Shown piece by piece: positions 1 to 5,821 of a stretch of 6,481 nucleotides of DNA. Every line of letters starts with the position of its first letter. Within the stretch, counting starts at the first letter, position 1. The position numbers were made by a program, and so were the translations under genes. The notes beneath the pieces were generated by a model. The model did no database searches. It saw only the letters and a list, made by a program, of their open reading frames with translations, and was not told the origin of the DNA. The stretch comes from an uncultured Bacteroidota bacterium (GTDB taxonomy: Bacteria; Bacteroidota; Bacteroidia; Chitinophagales; Chitinophagaceae), in NCBI GenBank assembly GCA_903912405.1, contig CAIWHF010000059.1:1-6481 (forward strand). The letters are read 5' to 3'.

Positions 1-566
1 TAAAATACATAGAAAACAATGAAGATTTAAATTTATGTGGTTCCTATGCATCTACTGAATTATTTTATTGCCAAGTAGCTAAATTGCCTTACAACAGCAT
101 ATTGATTTTTGGTTTGTCACAAATCGATAGACTTGATGATATTAATTGGCTAAAACATAAATATCCATCATTGAGGATTCTTATTTTTACTGACTTAGAT
201 CACGTTGAAATTATTTCAAAGTGTTTTAGAGTTGGTGCAGAAGCCTTTATCCATAAACAAGATGGTCTTCATTGTTTATACACTTGTTGTTTGACAGTGC
301 TCAAGGGAAGTACCTTTATGAGTGAAAAAATTATTAAAAAGGTTACCGATAGTTTCCTTCCACCTAAACTATTTAAAAGCAAACTCTCCAATAGAGAAAT
401 GCAAATTGTGGAAGCAATAAAAGATGGATTAAGTTATAAATTAGTAGCAGCAAAATACTTTATTTCAATTGACACCGTGCGGCAACACATCAAAAATATT
501 TATTCTAAACTTGAAATTAATAGTAAGCCTGAGTTAATCAATATTTATTATAAGGATTTTTTATAA
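1..566 (+). CDS. LuxR/NarL-family response regulator with degenerate receiver domain (5' end outside window)
   Basis: The reading frame is open from the left edge (first full codon at 3), giving 187 visible residues. An internal TTG at 84 could be mistaken for the start, but the upstream codons continue the receiver fold (NNEDLNLCGSYASTE), so about 20 N-terminal residues are missing from the window. Residues 1 to about 115 are a CheY-like receiver domain. The conserved Thr (LIFTD, residue 63) and Lys (FIHKQD, residue 85) are present. The phospho-accepting Asp at the end of beta-3 is replaced: the strand reads NSILIFGL, with Phe36 (codon 108-110) where family members have Asp. Residues 128-177 form a LuxR-type helix-turn-helix (LSNREMQIVEAIKDG, then FISIDTVRQHIKNIYSKL). 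It is probably a cytoplasmic DNA-binding regulator acting without classical phosphorylation. Its targets are unknown and no histidine kinase is visible. Sampled blocks are about 28-30% GC, lower than the neighbouring genes. Confidence 0.88.
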   Translation, partial: KYIENNEDLNLCGSYASTELFYCQVAKLPYNSILIFGLSQIDRLDDINWLKHKYPSLRILIFTDLDHVEIISKCFRVGAEAFIHKQDGLHCLYTCCLTVLKGSTFMSEKIIKKVTDSFLPPKLFKSKLSNREMQIVEAIKDGLSYKLVAAKYFISIDTVRQHIKNIYSKLEINSKPELINIYYKDFL

Positions 567-642
567 TTCCTTAAAATAGTAGTTTGCAATAGGCTTGTAG
601 TGTTTAAATTTATCCACATCTATCTTAAAACATTAATTTTTC

Positions 643-674
643 TTTGCTAAAATCAACCGAATGTATGACCTTTG
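643..674 (+). promoter_or_regulatory. Candidate Bacteroidota-type promoter for carA
   Basis: TTTG at 643-646 is followed after 20 bases by GACCTTTG at 667-674. The second element matches the Bacteroidota -7 consensus TAnnTTTG at all but its first defined position, and the spacing suits the -33 element. Transcription would start only a few bases before the ATG at 684, giving a very short leader. This is a motif match only. Confidence 0.5.
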
Positions 675-683
675 CATTCAATT

Positions 684-1793
684 ATGTCAACGATATCTAC
701 TACTAAAAAAGCGTATCTTTTATTGCAAGATGGCACCATGATGCAAGGCACTTCCATTGGTGCTAATGGCACTGCCGGAGGCGAATTGTGTTTCAATACC
801 GGCATGACGGGTTATCAAGAAGTATTTACTGATCCTTCTTATACGGGTCAAGTACTCATCATGAATACCAATTATATTGGTAACTATGGCGTTAGAAGTA
901 CCGATGTAGAATCTGATAAGGTTACCATTAATGCTATTATTTGTAAAAATACCACTAATCGTTATTCACGACATTTAGCGGATGGAGATTTAGGAGCTTA
1001 TTTATTAGCCAACAATGTAGTAGCTATTTCTGATATAGATACTAGAGCTTTGGTATCGCATGTGCGCACTAAGGGTGCTATGAATTGTGTTGTTTCTACG
1101 GAGCTTGATCAAGTTGAAGCTTTGCAAGCAGCGTTAACTAAAGTGCCGGATATGAGCGGTTTGGATTTGTCTTCTATGGTATCTACCAAAGAAGCTTATA
1201 ATGTGGGAACGGAACAAAATACGTTACGCATTGCAGTTTTAGATTTCGGAGTAAAACGACATATATTAACTAGTTTGGTAGAGCGTGGAGCTTATTTAAA
1301 AGTATTTCCAGCGCATACGTCCATGCAAGAAATGGAAGCTTTCCAACCGCATGGTTATTTTATATCTAATGGTCCCGGCGATCCTGGAGCAATGGATTAT
1401 GCAGTAGCTACCGTTAAGGACATAATTGCTGCGCACAAACCTTTATTTGGCATTTGCTTAGGGCATCAGTTATTAGCGAGAGCGAATGATATCCCTACCT
1501 TTAAAATGCATCATGGCCATAGAGGTTTAAATCATCCGGTTAAAAATCTATTGACTGGTAAAAGTGAAATCACTACTCAAAACCATGGTTTTGGTATTGA
1601 CCCAGAAGTAACTAAACAAAAAAGTAATTTAACCATCTCGCATATTAATTTAAATGACCACTCTATTGAGGGTATTAAAATGCTAGACCGACCTGCTTTC
1701 TCTGTTCAATATCACCCTGAAAGTACGCCTGGACCTCATGACTCAAGATATCTTTTTGAAGATTTCATTGCGATGATAAAAAATAATAATTAG
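684..1793 (+). CDS. carA: Carbamoyl-phosphate synthase small (glutaminase) subunit
   Basis: This is the glutamine amidotransferase subunit of carbamoyl-phosphate synthase. It hydrolyses glutamine and passes ammonia to the large subunit CarB, supplying carbamoyl phosphate for pyrimidine and arginine synthesis in the cytoplasm. The protein has 369 residues, close to the usual length (about 380 in E. coli). The N-terminal CarA domain spans roughly residues 8-150, with the conserved stretch FNTGMTGYQEVFTDPSYTGQ at 37-56. The class I glutamine amidotransferase domain spans about 182-365, with NGPGDP at 229-234, nucleophile Cys258 in GICLGHQ, and His344 and Glu346 in QYHPE, so the triad is complete. 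I chose the ATG at 684. The frame extends to a TTG at 672, but that codon lies inside the -7 promoter element and adds only MHSI. The threonine dehydrogenase gene follows after 14 bases. No carB is in the window, so the two subunits are not directly adjacent on this side. Confidence 0.96.
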   Translation: MSTISTTKKAYLLLQDGTMMQGTSIGANGTAGGELCFNTGMTGYQEVFTDPSYTGQVLIMNTNYIGNYGVRSTDVESDKVTINAIICKNTTNRYSRHLADGDLGAYLLANNVVAISDIDTRALVSHVRTKGAMNCVVSTELDQVEALQAALTKVPDMSGLDLSSMVSTKEAYNVGTEQNTLRIAVLDFGVKRHILTSLVERGAYLKVFPAHTSMQEMEAFQPHGYFISNGPGDPGAMDYAVATVKDIIAAHKPLFGICLGHQLLARANDIPTFKMHHGHRGLNHPVKNLLTGKSEITTQNHGFGIDPEVTKQKSNLTISHINLNDHSIEGIKMLDRPAFSVQYHPESTPGPHDSRYLFEDFIAMIKNNN

Positions 1794-1807
1794 GCTAATA
1801 TTTAACT

Positions 1808-2752
1808 ATGAAGTCAGAAAAAATTCTACTATTAGGTTCTTGTGGGCAAATTGGTGTTGAATTGACACTTGCTTTACGAGCACAATATGGAAATGATGCT
1901 GTAATTGCTACCGATATAAAAGAAGAACATCCCTTGCTTAAAGGATCTGGACCTTTTTACCAAGTAGATGTAATGGATATCAATGCCGTATTGGCCTTGG
2001 TTAAAAAGGAGTCGATAACACAGATTTATTTATTAGCAGCTTTGTTGAGTGCTACCGGTGAAAAAATGCCGTTGAAGGCTTGGGATATCAATATGACCAG
2101 CCTTTTACAAATTTTAGAGTTAAGCGTACAAGAAAAAATTGCAAAAGTTTATTGGCCTAGCTCTATTGCTGTATTTGGATCTACAACGCCTAAGCAAGCA
2201 ACCCCTCAAAAAACAATAATAGAGCCAGAAACCGTTTATGGTATTAGTAAATACGCTGGCGAAAACTGGTGTCAATATTATGCTAAGCGTTATGGTTTAG
2301 ATGTTAGAAGTATTCGTTACCCTGGTTTAATTAGTTGGAAATCTTTACCTGGAGGTGGCACTACCGATTACGCTGTAGATATTTATTTACAAGCATTAGC
2401 ACAAAAAAAGTATACCTGTTTCTTAAGCGAGCATACCTATCTGCCAATGATGTATATGGATGATGCCATTCGTGCTACCATTGAACTAATGGAAGCGCCA
2501 GCTGCACAATTAACAACTCGATTAGCGTATAATATTTCGGCAATGAGTTTTTCGCCGAAAGAAATAGCGGCAAGTATTCAACAGCATATTCCAGATTTTA
2601 CTATTGATTATGCTCCCGATTTCAGACAGCAAATTGCAGATGGTTGGCCACAGAGCATTGATGATACCTTGGCGCAAAAAGATTGGAATTGGAAAGCTGC
2701 TTTCGATTTAGAGAAAATGACAGCAACGATGCTTGAAAATTTATCCAAATAA
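1808..2752 (+). CDS. SDR-type L-threonine 3-dehydrogenase (NAD-dependent epimerase-like)
   Basis: This is a 314-residue extended short-chain dehydrogenase. The best match is the UDP-galactose-epimerase-like L-threonine 3-dehydrogenase known from Flavobacterium and Cupriavidus, which oxidises threonine to 2-amino-3-oxobutyrate with NAD+. The product is normally cleaved to glycine and acetyl-CoA by a ligase not seen here. The Rossmann glycine motif GSCGQIG is at 10-16, and Asp36 at the end of beta-2 fits NAD rather than NADP. The catalytic residues are Ser118/119 (WPSSIAVFG) and Tyr144-x3-Lys148 (YGISK). The stretch 172-190 (PGLISWK, then PGGGTTDYAV) is characteristic of this threonine dehydrogenase group and is the main reason for preferring it over a sugar-nucleotide epimerase. 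The ATG lies 14 bases after carA with no separate terminator, so co-transcription with carA is likely. No Shine-Dalgarno is visible. A clear terminator follows the stop codon. Confidence 0.87.
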   Translation: MKSEKILLLGSCGQIGVELTLALRAQYGNDAVIATDIKEEHPLLKGSGPFYQVDVMDINAVLALVKKESITQIYLLAALLSATGEKMPLKAWDINMTSLLQILELSVQEKIAKVYWPSSIAVFGSTTPKQATPQKTIIEPETVYGISKYAGENWCQYYAKRYGLDVRSIRYPGLISWKSLPGGGTTDYAVDIYLQALAQKKYTCFLSEHTYLPMMYMDDAIRATIELMEAPAAQLTTRLAYNISAMSFSPKEIAASIQQHIPDFTIDYAPDFRQQIADGWPQSIDDTLAQKDWNWKAAFDLEKMTATMLENLSK

Positions 2753-2759
2753 AAAATAT

Positions 2760-2784
2760 AAATCCCCAGCTCATGGGGATTTTT
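2760..2784 (+). terminator. Rho-independent terminator after the threonine dehydrogenase gene
   Basis: A 9-bp perfect stem (AAATCCCCA at 2760-2768 pairing with TGGGGATTT at 2774-2782) closes a 5-base loop and merges into a T-run ending at 2784. It lies 7 bases after the upstream stop codon and should end the carA-dehydrogenase transcript. It also ends one base before the sirtuin ATG at 2786, leaving no room for a normal leader or ribosome binding site. Confidence 0.85.
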
Positions 2785-2785
2785 A

Positions 2786-3493
2786 ATGCCTATGAAACAG
2801 CAATTAGTGATAATAAGTGGAGCCGGAATCAGTGCGGAAAGTGGACTGCAAACCTTCAGAGACCATGATGGCTTGTGGGAAGGGCATGCTGTTGAAGAGG
2901 TTGCCACCTATGAAGCTTGGAAAAAAAATCCAACTTTGGTACTCGATTTTTATAACCAACGAAGAGCGGCTGCTTTAAATGCCAAACCCAATGCTGCCCA
3001 TTATGGCTTAGCGTATTTGGAGCAATTTTATCAAGTAAAAATTATCACTCAAAATGTAGATGATTTGCACGAGCGTGCAGGCTCTTCATCGGTATTGCAC
3101 CTTCATGGTTCTTTATTTGAAAAAAGAAGTGAGCAAAATGAACAGCTTATTAGTCCCGTTTTTGAAGCTATGAAAATAGGAGCGCTCGCTAGCGATGGCG
3201 CTGCATTTAGGCCCCATATTGTTTGGTTTGGAGAAGCTGTTCCGTTAATAGGTGATGCAATTGAAATAGTTAAACAAGCAGATGTCGTAATTGTAATAGG
3301 CACTTCTTTAGTGGTATATCCTGCTGCAGGTTTGCTTGAATACGTAAAAAGGGAAGCAGCACTTTTTGTAGTGGATAAAAAAATACCTAGCTCAGCATTT
3401 ATTCATAACGCCAAATGTTTTGAAATGCCTGCTACAAAGGGGATTGAGCAGCTTTTACACGAATTAGTAGTGCAGCCTGGATTTATCCAATAA
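2786..3493 (+). CDS. cobB: Sir2-family NAD-dependent protein deacylase (class III, CobB/SIRT5-like)
   Basis: The protein has 235 residues and is a sirtuin that removes acyl groups from lysines using NAD+, releasing nicotinamide and O-acyl-ADP-ribose in the cytoplasm. The NAD-binding signature GAGISAESG is at 12-20. TFRDHDGLW follows at 23-31, TQNVDDLHERAG at 88-99, and catalytic His107 lies in HLHGS. FRPHIVWFGE (141-150) and GTSLVVYPA (172-180) complete the fold. Tyr56 and Arg59 in FYNQRRA match the Tyr-x-x-Arg pair that class III sirtuins use for succinyl, malonyl or glutaryl lysine, so desuccinylase activity is the better guess than plain deacetylase. The zinc-ribbon cysteines are absent: the only cysteine is Cys211, and the zinc-module region reads FEKRSEQNEQ. 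The start is ambiguous between ATG 2786 and ATG 2792; the latter gives MKQQLVIISGAG, which resembles relatives. The end overlaps the end of ftsY on the other strand by 11 bases. Confidence 0.93.
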   Translation: MPMKQQLVIISGAGISAESGLQTFRDHDGLWEGHAVEEVATYEAWKKNPTLVLDFYNQRRAAALNAKPNAAHYGLAYLEQFYQVKIITQNVDDLHERAGSSSVLHLHGSLFEKRSEQNEQLISPVFEAMKIGALASDGAAFRPHIVWFGEAVPLIGDAIEIVKQADVVIVIGTSLVVYPAAGLLEYVKREAALFVVDKKIPSSAFIHNAKCFEMPATKGIEQLLHELVVQPGFIQ

Positions 3494-4442
3494 TGCTATC
3501 TACAAAGGCTTCTTTGTGGAAAATCTGTAGATCTTCCATGCGCTCGCCAACTCCTATATACTTTACTGGAATATTAAATTGATTGGCAATACCTAATACA
3601 ATACCGCCTTTAGCCGTGCCATCTAATTTGGTGATAGCTAGAGCAGTGATTTGTGTGGCAGCCGTAAAATGTTTTGCTTGCTCTAATGCATTTTGTCCGG
3701 TACTGCCATCTAAAACGAGTAATACTTCATGCGGCGCATCGGGTAATTGTTTGCTAATAACTCTTTTTATTTTACTTAATTCTTCCATTAAGTGTGCTTT
3801 ATTGTGTAATCTACCAGCCGTGTCAATGATTAAAATATCTACTTCTTTGGCAATCGCTTGTTGCACGGCTTCAAAAGCTACAGCGCTTGGATCGCTTCCC
3901 ATTTCTTTTTTTACTATTGGTACTCCCACACGCTCACTCCAAATAGTTAATTGATCAACGGCTGCAGCACGAAAGGTATCGGCAGCACCCAACATTACTT
4001 TTTTGCCGTTTTTCTTGAAATTATAAGCTAGTTTACCAATAGTTGTTGTTTTCCCTACACCGTTTACTCCTACGACCAATAAAACGTAGGGCTTTTTATC
4101 TTTTGGTAGTTCGAAGGTTTCAAATTCATGGCTTGGGGCATCGGTAAGCACTGCCATCACTTCTTCTTTCAATACTTGATTTAATGCTGCGGTACGAATG
4201 AATTTCTCATTTTTTATACGCGACTCAATTTTGTTTATGATCGCTACGGTTGTATTTAATCCAACATCTGCACCTATAAGGGCTTCTTCCAATTGGTCCA
4301 ATACTTCTTCATCAACCGTGTCTTTCCCTACCAGTGCTTTTGCTATTTTGGAAAAGAAATTGGTTTTAGTTTTTTCTAAGCCTTGGTCTAAACTTTCTTT
4401 CTGTTCTTTATTTAAACCAAATAATTTATTGAAAAATCCCAT
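3483..4442 (-). CDS. ftsY: Signal recognition particle receptor FtsY
   Basis: This is the SRP-GTPase receptor that docks the Ffh-4.5S RNA-ribosome complex at the inner membrane for co-translational insertion of membrane proteins. It has 319 residues. The N domain spans about 1-105 and the G domain about 116-319. GTPase motifs, in order: G1 GVNGVGKTT (125-133), DTFRAAA (155-161), DTAGR (207-211), TKLD (271-274) and the closing GVGE (297-300). The long acidic A domain of E. coli FtsY is absent, as is common in Bacteroidota. The N-terminus MGFFNKLFG looks like the amphipathic, double-Phe membrane-targeting helix. I chose the ATG whose first base is at 4442: an in-frame extension to 4496 runs through the promoter element and adds a non-conserved segment. 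The gene is divergent from trmB and convergent with the sirtuin gene, and is probably transcribed alone. Confidence 0.96.
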   Translation of the reverse strand: MGFFNKLFGLNKEQKESLDQGLEKTKTNFFSKIAKALVGKDTVDEEVLDQLEEALIGADVGLNTTVAIINKIESRIKNEKFIRTAALNQVLKEEVMAVLTDAPSHEFETFELPKDKKPYVLLVVGVNGVGKTTTIGKLAYNFKKNGKKVMLGAADTFRAAAVDQLTIWSERVGVPIVKKEMGSDPSAVAFEAVQQAIAKEVDILIIDTAGRLHNKAHLMEELSKIKRVISKQLPDAPHEVLLVLDGSTGQNALEQAKHFTAATQITALAITKLDGTAKGGIVLGIANQFNIPVKYIGVGERMEDLQIFHKEAFVDSIIG

Positions 4443-4462
4443 TGTAATAGTGTTATTGCACA

Positions 4463-4470
4463 CAAAAGTA
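4463..4470 (-). promoter_or_regulatory. Candidate -7 promoter element for ftsY
   Basis: Read on the minus strand this is TACTTTTG, a full match to the Bacteroidota -7 consensus TAnnTTTG, 20 bases before the ftsY ATG. I could not find a convincing TTG at the expected -33 distance, so only the downstream half of the promoter is supported. Confidence 0.5.
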
Positions 4471-4573
4471 CAAAACAAAACATCAATATGGATCATTTTA
4501 CGTGTTGTAAAAAAGGCCCTAAGCGATTAATTATTTTATTTTCTGAATTTAGAAAAATCTATAAGCAAAAATT

Positions 4574-4581
4574 TACCTTTG
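4574..4581 (+). promoter_or_regulatory. Candidate -7 promoter element for the trmB group
   Basis: TACCTTTG is a full match to the Bacteroidota -7 consensus TAnnTTTG, ending 11 bases before the trmB ATG. No clear TTG sits about 20 bases upstream, where the sequence reads TTCTGAATTT. It faces away from the ftsY element 103 bases to the left, so the intergenic region looks like a divergent promoter pair. Confidence 0.5.
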
Positions 4582-4592
4582 TAGTTCATATT

Positions 4593-5282
4593 ATGGGACA
4601 TAAAAAATTAATACGCTTTAATGCTATCAATACATTTGAAAATGTATTGCAATATCCAGAAAGTATGCCTGGTCAATGGAACGAGTTCTTTAAAAACGAA
4701 CATCCAATGGTATTAGAATTGGCTTGTGGTAGAGGGGAGTACAGTGTGGGTATGGGCCGACAAGTAAAGGATAAGAACTTTATTGGCGTTGATGTTAAAG
4801 GCAATAGAATGTATAATGGTGCAAAAATTGCGCTGCAAGAGCAATTGAGTAATGTAGGTTTTTTACGCATTCAAATAGGAAATATTCTAAACTATTTTGC
4901 ACGTGGTGAAGTAGATGAAATTTGGATTATTTTTCCAGATCCATTTCTAAGAGACGGTAAAGCAAAAAATAGATTGACCCATCCTAAGTTTTTAGCGATG
5001 TATCAACAACTGTTAAAGCCCGGAGCTAAAATAAATTTGAAAACCGATTCGCCTGAATTATTCCAATTTACCATAGATACGGTGCAAGAGCAAGGCTGTG
5101 AAGTGCATGTCTTACAACATGATATTTACGCTAAAGGACCTGTAGCATGGCCCTTGTCTATACAAACCTATTACGAAGGATTGCATTTGGCGGATCAGAG
5201 AAAAATTAATTTCATTAGTTTTTCATTACCTGAAAAACCTATTGTAATTCCTCCGAAGAAAAAGAAAGAGGATGGACAATAA
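4593..5282 (+). CDS. trmB: tRNA (guanine-N7-)-methyltransferase
   Basis: This is an S-adenosylmethionine-dependent enzyme that forms 7-methylguanosine at position 46 in the tRNA variable loop, in the cytoplasm. It has 229 residues, a normal length. The Rossmann methyltransferase core has the SAM-binding motif LELACGRGEY at 41-50, an acidic ribose-binding residue in GVDVKG (Asp67), and the TrmB motif FPDPF (114-118) followed by the basic KNRLTHPKFL (125-134). KTDSPELF (150-157) and TYYEG (192-196) are the C-terminal family motifs. The C-terminus ends in a lysine-rich tail (PKKKKEDGQ). I chose the ATG at 4593. The frame is open from an ATG at 4488, but those 35 codons cross the TACCTTTG promoter element and the alignable domain begins after 4593. 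The last 11 bases overlap the start of the DUF5522 gene, which suggests coupled translation. Confidence 0.94.
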   Translation: MGHKKLIRFNAINTFENVLQYPESMPGQWNEFFKNEHPMVLELACGRGEYSVGMGRQVKDKNFIGVDVKGNRMYNGAKIALQEQLSNVGFLRIQIGNILNYFARGEVDEIWIIFPDPFLRDGKAKNRLTHPKFLAMYQQLLKPGAKINLKTDSPELFQFTIDTVQEQGCEVHVLQHDIYAKGPVAWPLSIQTYYEGLHLADQRKINFISFSLPEKPIVIPPKKKKEDGQ

Positions 5283-5472
5283 GCAGCAAGAAGATTATTA
5301 TATCAACGAAAATGGCTTGTTAGTTTTTACAGAAGCCTATCATTTGAAAAGAGGTACATGCTGTGGAAATGCCTGTTTGCATTGTCCATATAATCATGAA
5401 AATGTGATTAAACCCAATACCTTTAAATATAATCAAAGCAAAGATGATGCCAGCGAAGGAATCGATTTATAA
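5272..5472 (+). CDS. DUF5522 family small cysteine-rich protein
   Basis: This 66-residue protein has the DUF5522 pattern: YYINENGLLVFTEAYHLKRG (9-28) followed by CCGNACLHCPY (30-40). Cys30, Cys31, Cys35 and Cys38, with His24 and His37 nearby, could bind a metal, but that is inference; the family function is not known to me. There is no signal peptide or membrane segment, so it is presumably cytoplasmic. The ATG lies inside the end of trmB (11-base overlap), with a purine-rich stretch (AAGAAAGAGG) directly in front of it but too close for a standard ribosome binding site. Its own 3' end overlaps the alkyltransferase-like gene. The gene order suggests a link to nucleic acid modification or repair. 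The tail after residue 46 is polar and weakly conserved in appearance. Confidence 0.85.
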   Translation: MDNKQQEDYYINENGLLVFTEAYHLKRGTCCGNACLHCPYNHENVIKPNTFKYNQSKDDASEGIDL

Positions 5473-5779
5473 TGCTATCTATGATATTGTTCGCGCTATT
5501 CCGAAAGGAAGAGTTTCTTCTTATGGGGCCATTGCTGCTGCTATAGGAGCAAAAGGTGCAGCTAGAATGGTAGGCTATGCCATGAATCTTTCCCATGCTA
5601 TGCAACCTAAAGTGCCCGCTCACCGTGTGGTAAATCGGAATGGAATGCTAACCGGTAAGCATCATTTTGATACACCCACTCAAATGGAAGCATTGCTAAA
5701 AAAAGAAGGCATCAGCGTTTTAGACGATCAAATAATAGATTTTGAAAAGTTTTTTTGGGATCCTATGATTGAATTGTGA
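5444..5779 (+). CDS. Alkyltransferase-like protein (MGMT/Ada DNA-binding domain, PAHR active site)
   Basis: This 111-residue protein consists only of the MGMT-type DNA-binding domain. Family features are IPKGRVSSYGAIA (19-31, with the Tyr27 used for base flipping), the arginine finger in AARMVGYAM (Arg41) and the active-site region VPAHRVVNRNG (57-67). The methyl-accepting Cys of PCHR is replaced by Ala59 (codon 5618-5620), so it cannot act as a suicide methyltransferase. This is the hallmark of alkyltransferase-like (ATL) proteins, which bind O6-alkylguanine, bend DNA and hand the lesion to nucleotide excision repair. The C-terminal LTGKHHF segment (69-75) is also typical. Two adjacent ATGs (5444 and 5447) are possible starts; either overlaps the DUF5522 gene, by 29 or 26 bases, so translation is probably coupled. 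A longer upstream start is not needed for the domain. Confidence 0.9.
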   Translation: MMPAKESIYNAIYDIVRAIPKGRVSSYGAIAAAIGAKGAARMVGYAMNLSHAMQPKVPAHRVVNRNGMLTGKHHFDTPTQMEALLKKEGISVLDDQIIDFEKFFWDPMIEL

Positions 5780-5798
5780 TCCTATCTCGTTACATTTA
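5769..5798 (+). promoter_or_regulatory. Weak promoter candidate for the L,D-transpeptidase-like gene
   Basis: TTG at 5769-5771 and TACATTTA at 5791-5798 are 19 bases apart, close to the Bacteroidota -33/-7 arrangement, though the final G of TAnnTTTG is A. The likely transcription start would be about 15 bases before the TTG start codon. It overlaps the end of the ATL gene. The gene could equally be read through from upstream, since no terminator is visible between them. Confidence 0.3.
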
Positions 5799-5821
5799 TA
5801 TAACAAATATATTCAGCTCTT

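Noticed and set aside
84..566. TTG at 84 as the start of the response regulator
   Set aside because: The frame is open to the left edge and the upstream codons continue a recognisable receiver domain; a start here would cut away its first strands and helix.
567..642. Possible RNA gene, riboswitch or terminator between the regulator and carA
   Set aside because: The stretch is AT-rich with no stable stem-loop, tRNA fold or T-tailed hairpin that I could find.
2608..2907. Minus-strand open frame across the dehydrogenase-sirtuin junction
   Set aside because: It spans the terminator and two well-supported genes on the other strand, and its translation shows no domain.
3500..3519. Hairpin with an 8-bp stem (one G-U pair) and GCTT loop as a terminator between the sirtuin gene and ftsY
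   Set aside because: It lies inside ftsY coding sequence and has no T-run on either strand; it may be chance.
3583..3954. Plus-strand open frames inside ftsY (also 4198-4530)
   Set aside because: They are antisense shadows of the ftsY GTPase domain and N domain, with no recognisable protein features.
4443..4496. 18-codon N-terminal extension of ftsY on the minus strand
   Set aside because: It runs through the TACTTTTG promoter element; MGFFNKLFG at 4442 is a natural amphipathic FtsY N-terminus.
4488..4592. 35-codon N-terminal extension of trmB from the ATG at 4488
   Set aside because: It crosses the TACCTTTG promoter element and the divergent intergenic region, and it has no family similarity; the conserved protein starts at 4593.
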